Of a stretch of DNA of 12,483 nucleotides, positions 1 to 6,628 are shown in pieces. Source of the DNA: Synergistales bacterium (GTDB lineage Bacteria; Synergistota; Synergistia; Synergistales; Aminobacteriaceae). Every line of letters begins with the position of its first letter. Position 1 is the first letter of the stretch. Where the stretch lies: NCBI GenBank assembly GCA_025997935.1, contig BNVG01000055.1:1-12483 (forward strand), given 5' to 3'. Under the pieces are notes generated by a model. It was not told where the DNA came from, ran no database searches, and saw only the letters and a program-made list of their open reading frames with translations. A program made the translations under genes and the position numbers.

Positions 1-1
1 T

Positions 2-64
2 TGGTCTATCCTGAAACAAGAACCTCAGCAGCCGTTTTTTAATGTAGTTGAATATTATGCGTAA
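2..64 (+). other. Possible 3' end of an upstream coding region
   Basis: Frame 2 is open from the window edge and stops at TAA 62-64, giving about 20 residues ending in VVEYYA. It overlaps by a few bases the open frame that leads into the first glycosyltransferase. It could be the C-terminus of an upstream gene, or the frame-shifted linker of the following gene. I recognise no family, and the stretch is too short to judge. Confidence 0.2.
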
Positions 65-144
65 CGGAATACGCCAAGTGGATAGACCTATATGATTCTC
101 TGTCCGTCAATCAAAAAAATGAAATCATCAGCGACATTAAGAAA

Positions 145-1773
145 ATGGATGCCCCGCCTCTCATAAGCGTGGTTATGCCAACATGGAACACCGAGCCGAA
201 TCTTTTGCGGGAAGCAATAGAATCCGTGCAAAAACAGCTTTACCCACACTGGGAACTCTGCATAGCGGGCGATGCCTCCGCCGCCCCTCACGCGCGCAAA
301 ATTTTGGACGAGTACGCAAGCGCGGACAAGCGCGTCAAAGTCTGTTATCGAACCTCAAACGGGCATATCTCCGAAGCCAGTAACAGCACTTTAGCTTTGG
401 CTACGGGAGATTTCGTCGCCCTTTTGGACCACGACGACACGCTTTCACCCGGCGCGCTCTACGAGGTAGCCGTAGCGATAAAAAACAACCCTGCGGCAAG
501 CCTTTTTTACAGCGACGAGGACAAGCTGAATTTCGAGGGCGGACGCTGCGAGCCGCATTTTAAGCCCGACTGGAACCCCGACCTCTTTTTGTCCTACAAC
601 CTTTTTTCTCATCTCGGCGTTTACAAAAGAGATCTGCTGACCAAAATCGGAGGATTCCGAGTCGGACTTGAAGAGTCGCAGGATTATGATTTAGTATTGC
701 GCTGTTTGGAGGTTGTGGGAGACAATGCGGTTTGTCATATACCAAAGGTTCTGTATCACTGGCGCAAGACGCCGGAGAGCGCCGCGACCGGCGCCGACAA
801 AAAACCCTACGCCGCGCAAGCGGCGGTGCGAGCAATCGCGGAATCTTTAGGGCGCCGGAATATAAGGGCCGAAGTTACGGAGCTCATGCCCGGAACCGGG
901 CTTATTCGAGTGAAATACGCGTTACCGGACATCGTCCCGAAAGTGTCGATAATCATTCCGACACGGGACGCTCTCAATATGACGCGCAGATGCATCGACA
1001 GTATTCTCAGCAAGACCGACTATGCTAATTATGAAATTGTTCTGGTGGACAACGGGAGCAGGGACAAAAAAGCCTTGAAATATTTCGAAGAGATAGCGCT
1101 GAAACCCAATATAACCTTGCTTAGGGACGACGGGCCGTTCAATTACTCCAAGCTGAACAACACAGCCGTGGAGGCGTGCGGCGGCGAGATCGTGTGTCTT
1201 CTCAACAACGACACCGAAGTCATTACTCCCGACTGGCTTGGCGAGATGGTGAGCCACGCCGTTCGCCCTGGCATAGGCGTCGTAGGCGCGAGGCTATGGT
1301 ACTCCAACAACACGCTTCAGCATGGCGGGGTAGTGTTGGGGATAGACAAAGTAGCCGGTCACATTCACCTATCGCTGAGGCGCGGCAAGGCCGGCTATTT
1401 CAGAAGGGCGTGCCTGATACAAAATTTATCGGCGGTGACCGGGGCGTGTCTCATGGTTCAAAAATCGATATATCGTCGGCTTGGCGGACTAAACGAAAAA
1501 AATCTCGCCATTACATATAACGATATAGATTTTTGTCTCCGCGTCCGGGACGCCGGATATCGCAATCTTTGGACGCCCTTCGCGGAACTGTACCATTATG
1601 AGTCAGCAACAAGGGGCCGCGACGCTCTGACGCCGAAAAAAGCGAAAAGGGCGGAGATGGAAGCGGATTATATGCTTGAAACGTACGGAAATGTGTTAAA
1701 ATTCGATCCGGCGTATAACCCTAATTTATCGTTGAGCGCTCCGTTTAGGTTGGCGTTTCCGCCGAGGTTTTGA
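145..1773 (+). CDS. Tandem two-domain family 2 glycosyltransferase (rhamnosyltransferase/O-antigen type), probably 5'-truncated
   Basis: This 542-residue cytoplasmic protein is predicted to transfer sugars from nucleotide-sugars onto a growing surface glycan. Two GT-A domains are visible. Domain 1 (about residues 5-230) starts with the beta strand ISVVMP and carries the metal-binding DHDD at 95-98. Domain 2 (about 266-520) starts VSIIIP, carries NND at 354-356, and has a candidate catalytic-base motif NDID at 459-462 before a conserved RDAGYRNLW stretch. The donor and acceptor are unknown. The ATG at 145 has no good Shine-Dalgarno. The same frame is open back to codon 52, and that extension (YAKWIDLYD) matches the linker before the GT domains in the gene at 2854-6382 (YAEWIALYD). 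The ancestral protein was therefore probably longer, and a TGA at 49-51 ends the frame upstream. The usual DD after the first strand reads GD at 42-43. The C-terminal tail LAFPPR is shared with the paralogue ending at 6382. Confidence 0.85.
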   Translation: MDAPPLISVVMPTWNTEPNLLREAIESVQKQLYPHWELCIAGDASAAPHARKILDEYASADKRVKVCYRTSNGHISEASNSTLALATGDFVALLDHDDTLSPGALYEVAVAIKNNPAASLFYSDEDKLNFEGGRCEPHFKPDWNPDLFLSYNLFSHLGVYKRDLLTKIGGFRVGLEESQDYDLVLRCLEVVGDNAVCHIPKVLYHWRKTPESAATGADKKPYAAQAAVRAIAESLGRRNIRAEVTELMPGTGLIRVKYALPDIVPKVSIIIPTRDALNMTRRCIDSILSKTDYANYEIVLVDNGSRDKKALKYFEEIALKPNITLLRDDGPFNYSKLNNTAVEACGGEIVCLLNNDTEVITPDWLGEMVSHAVRPGIGVVGARLWYSNNTLQHGGVVLGIDKVAGHIHLSLRRGKAGYFRRACLIQNLSAVTGACLMVQKSIYRRLGGLNEKNLAITYNDIDFCLRVRDAGYRNLWTPFAELYHYESATRGRDALTPKKAKRAEMEADYMLETYGNVLKFDPAYNPNLSLSAPFRLAFPPRF

Positions 1774-1798
1774 CTGATAAGGTTGGTACGCTTAAATA
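1774..1798 (+). repeat. Shared 25-bp 3' flank of the glycosyltransferase genes, copy 1
   Basis: ctgataaggttggtacgctt and the following bases match the sequence at 6379-6403 at 22 of 25 positions by my count. In both places it sits at the end of a glycosyltransferase gene and directly before an accessory cassette (rpn here, DUF3791 there). Confidence 0.6.
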
Positions 1799-1812
1799 AC
1801 GTATAGTATAAT
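1783..1812 (+). promoter_or_regulatory. Candidate sigma70-type promoter for the rpn gene
   Basis: A perfect TATAAT lies at 1807-1812. A weaker -35-like TTGGTA lies at 1783-1788, with an 18-nt spacer, just downstream of the glycosyltransferase stop. This would let the Rpn gene be transcribed independently. The -35 half lies inside a short sequence also found after the second glycosyltransferase gene, so it may be only a shared 3' flank. Confidence 0.4.
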
Positions 1813-1852
1813 GAACCTGTGACATGAAAAAGGGCTAAGGGGAACGATAAAG

Positions 1853-2773
1853 TTGACACAAAACAAAACCGCGCCGGAAAAAGAGTCGGAGCAGGCAAAA
1901 CACAACCTAAATCGTCTTAACGATAGGTTGTTCAAGTATATCTTTGCGTCGGAACAGCACAAAGAGAATTTAATCCGTTTCCTGAACGATGTATTGAACG
2001 ACCCCGACAGGGTAATAGCGGACATTGAATACATAGACAGAGAAATTGACCCGCCTATTATCGACGGCAAGTTGATACACTTTGACGTAAGAGCAAAAAC
2101 AATTGATGGCAGAATTTTCCATGTAGAGGTTCAAATCGCGGACGAGAACGACTTCCTGAAAAGGGGACTCTTTTATACATGCAGCAGTTATACGACACAG
2201 CTTACTATAGGCAAGCGTTATTACGAACTCAAAGAAGTTGTGTTTGTAGGAGTCCTGAACTTCAAGATTTTCAATGACAAGCATGGTGTATTTCACTCAA
2301 TACACAAGCTGCTTGATGTGGAAAACCACAAGTGCTATTGTCCTGATATAGAAATGCACTTCCTTGAAATACCGAAACTTAGGGAACTCAGCAAGAGCCC
2401 AGACAAAATGACGGGCTTGGAAAGAATGCTTACGTATATGGGAACGGTGGGAGGGACGGAAAAATTGAGTCAGGTAGCGGAATATGACATAGATATAAAA
2501 AGGATATTGAGCCTTGAGGAGAAGTTCATCCAAAATCCTGAAACATGGGTAGGCTATCTCAAGAGGGAAAGAGCACAGGTTGACTGGGAGCATTATGTTG
2601 AAGCAAGAGAATCAGACGCGGGCGCGCGGGGTATGGCGCAAGGTATAACGCAAGGCATAACGCAAGGGAAGATGGAAACAGCGACCAATCTTTTAAGCGT
2701 CGGCGTTGACGAAAACACTATATCGAAAGCAACCGGCCTTTCTTTGGAGGAAATACAAAAACTGCGGAAGTGA
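1853..2773 (+). CDS. rpn-like: Rpn-family recombination-promoting nuclease / PD-(D/E)XK nuclease family putative transposase
   Basis: This 306-residue protein belongs by pattern to the Rpn/PDDEXK_2 group, annotated as 'transposase' or recombination-promoting nuclease (TIGR01784-like). Members act on DNA and stimulate RecA-independent recombination. The N-terminal FKYIF(A) region is typical. The nuclease core shows Asp78 in FDVRA followed by Glu92-x-Gln94 in HVEVQ, matching the D...ExQ variant of the catalytic motif. The C-terminus carries the glutamine/glycine repeat QGITQGITQG (about residues 263-272) and a small helical end, both usual in this family. The start is TTG 1853, preceded by AAGGGGA at 1837-1843 with a 9-nt gap. 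The frame is intact and full-length. It lies between two paralogous glycosyltransferase genes, and a copy of their C-terminal coding sequence follows its stop codon. That position suggests it came in as mobile cargo (inference). Confidence 0.85.
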   Translation: MTQNKTAPEKESEQAKHNLNRLNDRLFKYIFASEQHKENLIRFLNDVLNDPDRVIADIEYIDREIDPPIIDGKLIHFDVRAKTIDGRIFHVEVQIADENDFLKRGLFYTCSSYTTQLTIGKRYYELKEVVFVGVLNFKIFNDKHGVFHSIHKLLDVENHKCYCPDIEMHFLEIPKLRELSKSPDKMTGLERMLTYMGTVGGTEKLSQVAEYDIDIKRILSLEEKFIQNPETWVGYLKRERAQVDWEHYVEARESDAGARGMAQGITQGITQGKMETATNLLSVGVDENTISKATGLSLEEIQKLRK

Positions 2774-2816
2774 GACTTTTGTGGCGTTTCCGCCGAGAGA
2801 ATCGCGAAAGCTTTAA
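2774..2816 (+). pseudogene. Relic of a glycosyltransferase C-terminus after rpn
   Basis: Read in the frame beginning ACT at 2775, this stretch gives TFVAFPPRESRKL and then TAA at 2814-2816. The glycosyltransferases end in RLAFPPRF (stop at 1773) and TLAFPPRPCN (stop at 6382). The 16-mer tggcgtttccgccgag occurs at both 1751-1766 and 2782-2797. No more of the glycosyltransferase is present, so only the tail remains. It is short, but the position and reading frame agree. Confidence 0.5.
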
Positions 2817-2837
2817 TAAAAACCATGTGTTCAGTTT

Positions 2838-2843
2838 GAGGAG
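2838..2843 (+). promoter_or_regulatory. Ribosome binding site GAGGAG fixing a TTG start
   Basis: GAGGAG ends 10 nt before TTG 2854. The frame is open back to a GTG at 2770 that overlaps the rpn stop, but residues from that region are basic and unlike a methyltransferase, whereas sequence after 2854 fits one. I therefore place the start at 2854. Confidence 0.6.
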
Positions 2844-2853
2844 ACGATTCGTT

Positions 2854-4320
2854 TTGGATAAGACTATTTATACTCAGGCATACTATGCAAAATATTCCGG
2901 CGTTGCCTATTCCAATAAAGAATTTTGGACGCCTATTTTTGAAAAAATCGCGGATAGGATAATAGAAGATTTTCACCCCACAACTACCCTTGATGTGGGG
3001 TGCGCTTGGGGATATTTGGTAGCCGCTCTGCGAGACAGGGGAGTGCGGGCTTACGGCGTAGATATTTCCGAATACGCGATAAAAAATGTACGCGAGGATA
3101 TTAGGCAGTTCTGCGCCGTTGGCTCAGTCATCGAACCGTTGCCCGAGGCGCTACCGCAAAGTTATGATTTGATAACGTGCATCGAAGTTCTGGAGCACAT
3201 GGATGAAGCGGAAGGCGTTGTCGCGATAAAAAATCTGTGCGGTTACGGTGACAAAATAATATTCACTTCATCGCCGGATGATATTATGGACCAGACGCAC
3301 TGCAATGTTCAACAAACTGAGTACTGGAGCAAACACTTCGCCCAAAATGGCTTCATGCGTTCCCTCATTTATATTCCCGATTATATTGCTCCATATGGAG
3401 CTTTTTTCCAAAAAACAGATATATCTATTCCAAAACTTGTCGACATATATGAAAGACAACTCAGAATTACAATTGCAAACCTTAATCTTGCGAGAAACAG
3501 TTGTGCTTCCCTGCAGAACGAGCTTAATATTTCTCGCGATAGCTGTGCCTCCTTGCAAAACGAGCTTAACGTCTCTCGGGATAGTTGTGTTGTCTTACAG
3601 TGCGATCTGAATACAAAACAAGAAGAGCTCACTAATACCCTTGAGGAATTGGCATCTTGCCGATTTGCTCTGTCATCTGCAGAGGGGGCAATCAACGCTT
3701 TCACGCATTCGACGTTTTGGCGCATGACGAAACCCTTGCGCGCTGTCTGCGATTTTGTAAAATCATTTTTGTCCCCAAAAACAAGCGGCGCTCCCACCAC
3801 TTCAAAGTACGCCGAGTGGATAGCGTTGTACGACACCATTGATGACGAAAAACGTCGCGCTATCGGAGAAGCTATAAAAAAAATGGAGGTCAACTCCCAG
3901 CCTCCATTGATTAGTGTCGTAATGCCGGTTTACAACCCGCCTGTTCATATATTGCGAGAGGCGATAGATTCAGTAATTAAGCAACTTTACCCGCATTGGG
4001 AACTCTGCGTCGCCGACGACGTGTCGCCCAATCCCGAAATCAGAGATATGCTGAGCCGGTATGCCGCCAAAGACAAGCGCATAAAAATCTGTCTTCGCAA
4101 CGAGAATGGACATATCTCCGAGGCCAGCAACAGCGCTTTGGGGTTGGCCACAGGAGACTTCGTCGCCCTTTTGGATCACGATGACGTCCTGCCGGAAAAT
4201 GCTCTGTACGAGGTTGCTCGTGCCATAATGGAAAATCCGAACGCCAGTCTTTTTTATAGTGACGAAGACAGATTTTTATGCGCTTGTCTTTGGCGGCATA
4301 CCGGCTCAGCATATCTCTGA
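2854..4320 (+). CDS. SAM methyltransferase - coiled coil - GT2 fusion, truncated by rearrangement
   Basis: From TTG 2854 this gives 488 residues. Residues 1-200 form a class I SAM-dependent methyltransferase: motif I is LDVGCAWGYL (46-55), the acidic strand end is VDIS (Asp70), and the post-II region is YDLITCIEVLEHM (104-116). Residues about 200-270 are coiled-coil-like with three 14-residue repeats. A basic amphipathic stretch (FWRMTKPLR) and the linker YAEWIALYD follow, then the first half of a GT2 domain (ISVVMP, ADD, DHDD). At 4271 the frame leaves the glycosyltransferase and enters an inverted copy of its own sequence, adding about 16 foreign residues before TGA 4318-4320. The methyltransferase part is intact, but the GT domain lacks its second half. 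The intact gene would continue as DKLDFDG, as seen at 5123 onward. The likely role is combined glycosylation and methylation of a surface glycan; the substrate is unknown. Confidence 0.8.
   Translation: MDKTIYTQAYYAKYSGVAYSNKEFWTPIFEKIADRIIEDFHPTTTLDVGCAWGYLVAALRDRGVRAYGVDISEYAIKNVREDIRQFCAVGSVIEPLPEALPQSYDLITCIEVLEHMDEAEGVVAIKNLCGYGDKIIFTSSPDDIMDQTHCNVQQTEYWSKHFAQNGFMRSLIYIPDYIAPYGAFFQKTDISIPKLVDIYERQLRITIANLNLARNSCASLQNELNISRDSCASLQNELNVSRDSCVVLQCDLNTKQEELTNTLEELASCRFALSSAEGAINAFTHSTFWRMTKPLRAVCDFVKSFLSPKTSGAPTTSKYAEWIALYDTIDDEKRRAIGEAIKKMEVNSQPPLISVVMPVYNPPVHILREAIDSVIKQLYPHWELCVADDVSPNPEIRDMLSRYAAKDKRIKICLRNENGHISEASNSALGLATGDFVALLDHDDVLPENALYEVARAIMENPNASLFYSDEDRFLCACLWRHTGSAYL
3481..3606 (+). 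repeat. Three tandem 42-bp repeats encoding a 14-residue coiled-coil unit
   Basis: Units lie at 3481-3522, 3523-3564 and 3565-3606 and encode LNLARNSCASLQNE, LNISRDSCASLQNE and LNVSRDSCVVLQCD. Fourteen residues make two heptads, which fits a coiled-coil spacer between the methyltransferase and glycosyltransferase domains. Only the last two units occur in the second copy (4379-4462), because the duplication breakpoint sits at the unit 1/unit 2 boundary. Confidence 0.85.
3522..4270 (+). repeat. 749-bp direct repeat, copy 1
   Basis: Read base by base against 4378-5126 at an offset of 856, it shows no difference. It spans the coiled coil, the linker and the first half of the GT2 domain. The offset is not a multiple of 3, so the two copies lie in different reading frames. 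Confidence 0.97.
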
Positions 4321-6382
4321 TTTCGGGATTGGGCGACACGTCGTCGGCGACGCAGAGTTCCCAATGCGGGTAAAGTTGCTTAATATTTCTCGCGATAGCT
4401 GTGCCTCCTTGCAAAACGAGCTTAACGTCTCTCGGGATAGTTGTGTTGTCTTACAGTGCGATCTGAATACAAAACAAGAAGAGCTCACTAATACCCTTGA
4501 GGAATTGGCATCTTGCCGATTTGCTCTGTCATCTGCAGAGGGGGCAATCAACGCTTTCACGCATTCGACGTTTTGGCGCATGACGAAACCCTTGCGCGCT
4601 GTCTGCGATTTTGTAAAATCATTTTTGTCCCCAAAAACAAGCGGCGCTCCCACCACTTCAAAGTACGCCGAGTGGATAGCGTTGTACGACACCATTGATG
4701 ACGAAAAACGTCGCGCTATCGGAGAAGCTATAAAAAAAATGGAGGTCAACTCCCAGCCTCCATTGATTAGTGTCGTAATGCCGGTTTACAACCCGCCTGT
4801 TCATATATTGCGAGAGGCGATAGATTCAGTAATTAAGCAACTTTACCCGCATTGGGAACTCTGCGTCGCCGACGACGTGTCGCCCAATCCCGAAATCAGA
4901 GATATGCTGAGCCGGTATGCCGCCAAAGACAAGCGCATAAAAATCTGTCTTCGCAACGAGAATGGACATATCTCCGAGGCCAGCAACAGCGCTTTGGGGT
5001 TGGCCACAGGAGACTTCGTCGCCCTTTTGGATCACGATGACGTCCTGCCGGAAAATGCTCTGTACGAGGTTGCTCGTGCCATAATGGAAAATCCGAACGC
5101 CAGTCTTTTTTATAGTGACGAAGACAAGCTGGATTTTGATGGTAGGCGTTGTGAACCATACTTTAAGTCTGATTGGAATCCAGATCTCTTTCTTTCCCAC
5201 AATCTTTTTACGCATCTGGGTGTTTATAAAAGAGAATTGCTGGCCCAAATCGGCGGGTTTCGAACCGGCTTTGAGGGGGCGCAAGATTATGATCTGGTAT
5301 TGCGTTGTCTTGATGTTGCAGGAGACGACGCGGTTCGTCATATACCCAAGATTTTGTACCATTGGCGAAAGACACAGGAGAGTACTGCTACCGGCCCCGA
5401 TAAAAAACCCTACGCCATACGGGCTGCGGTGCAGGCCATTTCGGAATTTTTGGAACGCCGAAAAATCAATGCAACAGTTACAGAGTTTATGCCGGGAAGA
5501 GGGCTTATCCGAGTGCAATACGCCTTGCCGGATGTCTGTCCGAAAGTGTCTATTATTATACTCACTAAAGATAAAGTTGAATTGCTTGTCAAGTGCGTAG
5601 CAAGCATCCAAGACAGAACCACGTATTCCAATTACGAAATTATCATTGTCGATAACGGAAGCGTTGAGGAAGTGACTTTCGAGTATTTGCGAACTATTTC
5701 CAAGAAACCAAATGTAAAGATTCTCCGTGACGACAGACCATTTAATTATTCTATGCTTAACAACACAGCCGTGGAAGTGTGCGGTGGAGAGATCGTATGC
5801 CTTCTCAATAACGATATTGAGGTCATCACTCCCGACTGGCTGAGCGAGATGGTGAGTCACGCTATTCGTCCGGGTATAGGCGCTGTCGGCGCGAGGCTAT
5901 GGTATCCCAATAATACGCTTCAACATGGCGGCGTAATACTGGGAATTGGAGGTATAGCCATTCATGTCCATCATGCAATAATACGCGATAATCCAGGGTA
6001 TTTCGGTAGAGCGTGGTTGATACAAAATCTCTCGGCGGTAACCGGAGCATGTCTGATGATCAAAAAATCGATCTATCAAGAAGCCGGAGGGTTAGACGAA
6101 AAAAATCTTCCAGTCGCGTATAACGATATAGATTTTTGCATTCGCGTAAGAGACGCCGGATATCGCAATCTTTGGACACCGTTTGCGGAACTCTATCACT
6201 ATGAATCCGCAACACGCGGCTATGAGACTACCCCGGAAAAACAGGAGCGTTTTAGAAAAGAAACAGAATACGTCAAGAAAATATATGGAGATACACTGAC
6301 AAGAGACCCCGCCTATAACCCAAATCTGTCATTGAGTTCGGATCCATTTACGCTTGCGTTTCCTCCGAGACCTTGCAACTGA
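4259..6382 (+). CDS. Tandem GT2-GT2 glycosyltransferase, 3' part of the split methyltransferase-glycosyltransferase gene
   Basis: The open frame from GTG 4259 gives 707 residues, but the first ~40 are antisense glycosyltransferase sequence from the inverted block and have no good ribosome site. After them come two of the coiled-coil repeats, the linker and two complete GT2 domains. A plausible internal start is ATG 4739, with GGAGAAG at 4721-4727 and an 11-nt gap. It yields 547 residues, close to the 542 of the paralogue at 145-1773. Numbered from there, domain 1 has ADD in its second strand and DHDD at 98-101, and domain 2 has NND at 357-359 and NDID at 462-465. The C-terminus is LAFPPRPCN. 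The protein is a predicted cytoplasmic nucleotide-sugar glycosyltransferase for surface glycan synthesis; the sugar is unknown. If the rearrangement is removed, this joins in frame to the methyltransferase at 2854 as one 890-residue protein. Confidence 0.8.
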   Translation: MTKTDFYALVFGGIPAQHISDFGIGRHVVGDAEFPMRVKLLNISRDSCASLQNELNVSRDSCVVLQCDLNTKQEELTNTLEELASCRFALSSAEGAINAFTHSTFWRMTKPLRAVCDFVKSFLSPKTSGAPTTSKYAEWIALYDTIDDEKRRAIGEAIKKMEVNSQPPLISVVMPVYNPPVHILREAIDSVIKQLYPHWELCVADDVSPNPEIRDMLSRYAAKDKRIKICLRNENGHISEASNSALGLATGDFVALLDHDDVLPENALYEVARAIMENPNASLFYSDEDKLDFDGRRCEPYFKSDWNPDLFLSHNLFTHLGVYKRELLAQIGGFRTGFEGAQDYDLVLRCLDVAGDDAVRHIPKILYHWRKTQESTATGPDKKPYAIRAAVQAISEFLERRKINATVTEFMPGRGLIRVQYALPDVCPKVSIIILTKDKVELLVKCVASIQDRTTYSNYEIIIVDNGSVEEVTFEYLRTISKKPNVKILRDDRPFNYSMLNNTAVEVCGGEIVCLLNNDIEVITPDWLSEMVSHAIRPGIGAVGARLWYPNNTLQHGGVILGIGGIAIHVHHAIIRDNPGYFGRAWLIQNLSAVTGACLMIKKSIYQEAGGLDEKNLPVAYNDIDFCIRVRDAGYRNLWTPFAELYHYESATRGYETTPEKQERFRKETEYVKKIYGDTLTRDPAYNPNLSLSSDPFTLAFPPRPCN
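4263..4384 (-). repeat. 122-bp inverted copy of 3976-4097 between the two direct repeats
   Basis: This stretch is the exact reverse complement of 3976-4097 (and of 4832-4953). It shares 8 bp (cgaagaca, 4263-4270) with the end of direct copy 1 and 7 bp (gcttaat, 4378-4384) with the start of copy 2. Read on the minus strand it encodes the glycosyltransferase sequence again (LYPHWELCVADDVSPNPEIR), which confirms the inversion. Confidence 0.97.
4378..5126 (+). repeat. 749-bp direct repeat, copy 2
   Basis: Identical to 3522-4270. After 5126 the sequence continues into the rest of the glycosyltransferase, so this copy is the one joined to the native downstream sequence. Confidence 0.97.
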
Positions 6383-6403
6383 AAAGGTTGGAGCGCTTAA
6401 ATA
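6379..6403 (+). repeat. Shared 25-bp 3' flank of the glycosyltransferase genes, copy 2
   Basis: ctgaaaaggttggagcgctt and the following bases pair with 1774-1798. The copy includes the stop codon TGA 6380-6382 and the spacer before the DUF3791 gene. Confidence 0.6.
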
Positions 6404-6409
6404 GCTGTG

Positions 6410-6628
6410 ATGACTAAAGAACAGCTTGATTTCGCAGTATTTTGCGTTGAAAATGTTGCTGACAGTCTGAATATGACGGGCGATGAAGTCTATAGACTCA
6501 TGGTTGGCGAAACCAATATTCTTGACGGCTATATTATACCGTTTTATGACGCGCTCCACACACAAGGCAAAGAATATATCGTGTGGGAATTAATTCGAGT
6601 CATGCGCGAGAGAGGTATCAATATATGA
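6410..6628 (+). CDS. DUF3791 family small protein
   Basis: The 72-residue protein starts at ATG 6410; a GTG directly before it at 6407 is an alternative. The pattern FAVFCVENVADSL...YIIPFYDALHTQG...YIVWELI fits DUF3791, a small helical family usually encoded beside DUF3990 proteins. The function is not established; by analogy with toxin-antitoxin pairs it could neutralise its partner (inference). It begins 27 bp after the glycosyltransferase stop. Its TGA overlaps the next start as ATGA at 6625-6628, which indicates translational coupling. The AGAGAGG serving the next gene lies within its 3' end. Confidence 0.75.
   Translation: MTKEQLDFAVFCVENVADSLNMTGDEVYRLMVGETNILDGYIIPFYDALHTQGKEYIVWELIRVMRERGINI
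6609..6615 (+). promoter_or_regulatory. Ribosome binding site for the DUF3990 gene
   Basis: AGAGAGG with a 9-nt gap to ATG 6625. It sits inside the end of the preceding gene and supports this start over the in-frame ATG farther upstream at 6583. Confidence 0.6.

Noticed and set aside
88..291. Minus-strand frame at the left edge
   Set aside because: It overlaps the linker and first strand of the glycosyltransferase, whose homology to the second copy shows that the plus strand is coding.
3481..3606. CRISPR-like short repeats
   Set aside because: The three 42-bp units are contiguous, have no spacers and are translated as a coiled coil.
4040..4414. Minus-strand frame containing real glycosyltransferase residues
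   Set aside because: The residues come from the inverted 122-bp copy, so this is a by-product of the rearrangement, not a gene. It has no start of its own.
4826..5860. Long open frame (344 codons) on the minus strand
   Set aside because: It is antisense to the glycosyltransferase, whose plus-strand protein has all expected motifs. The minus product matches nothing and owes its length to codon bias.
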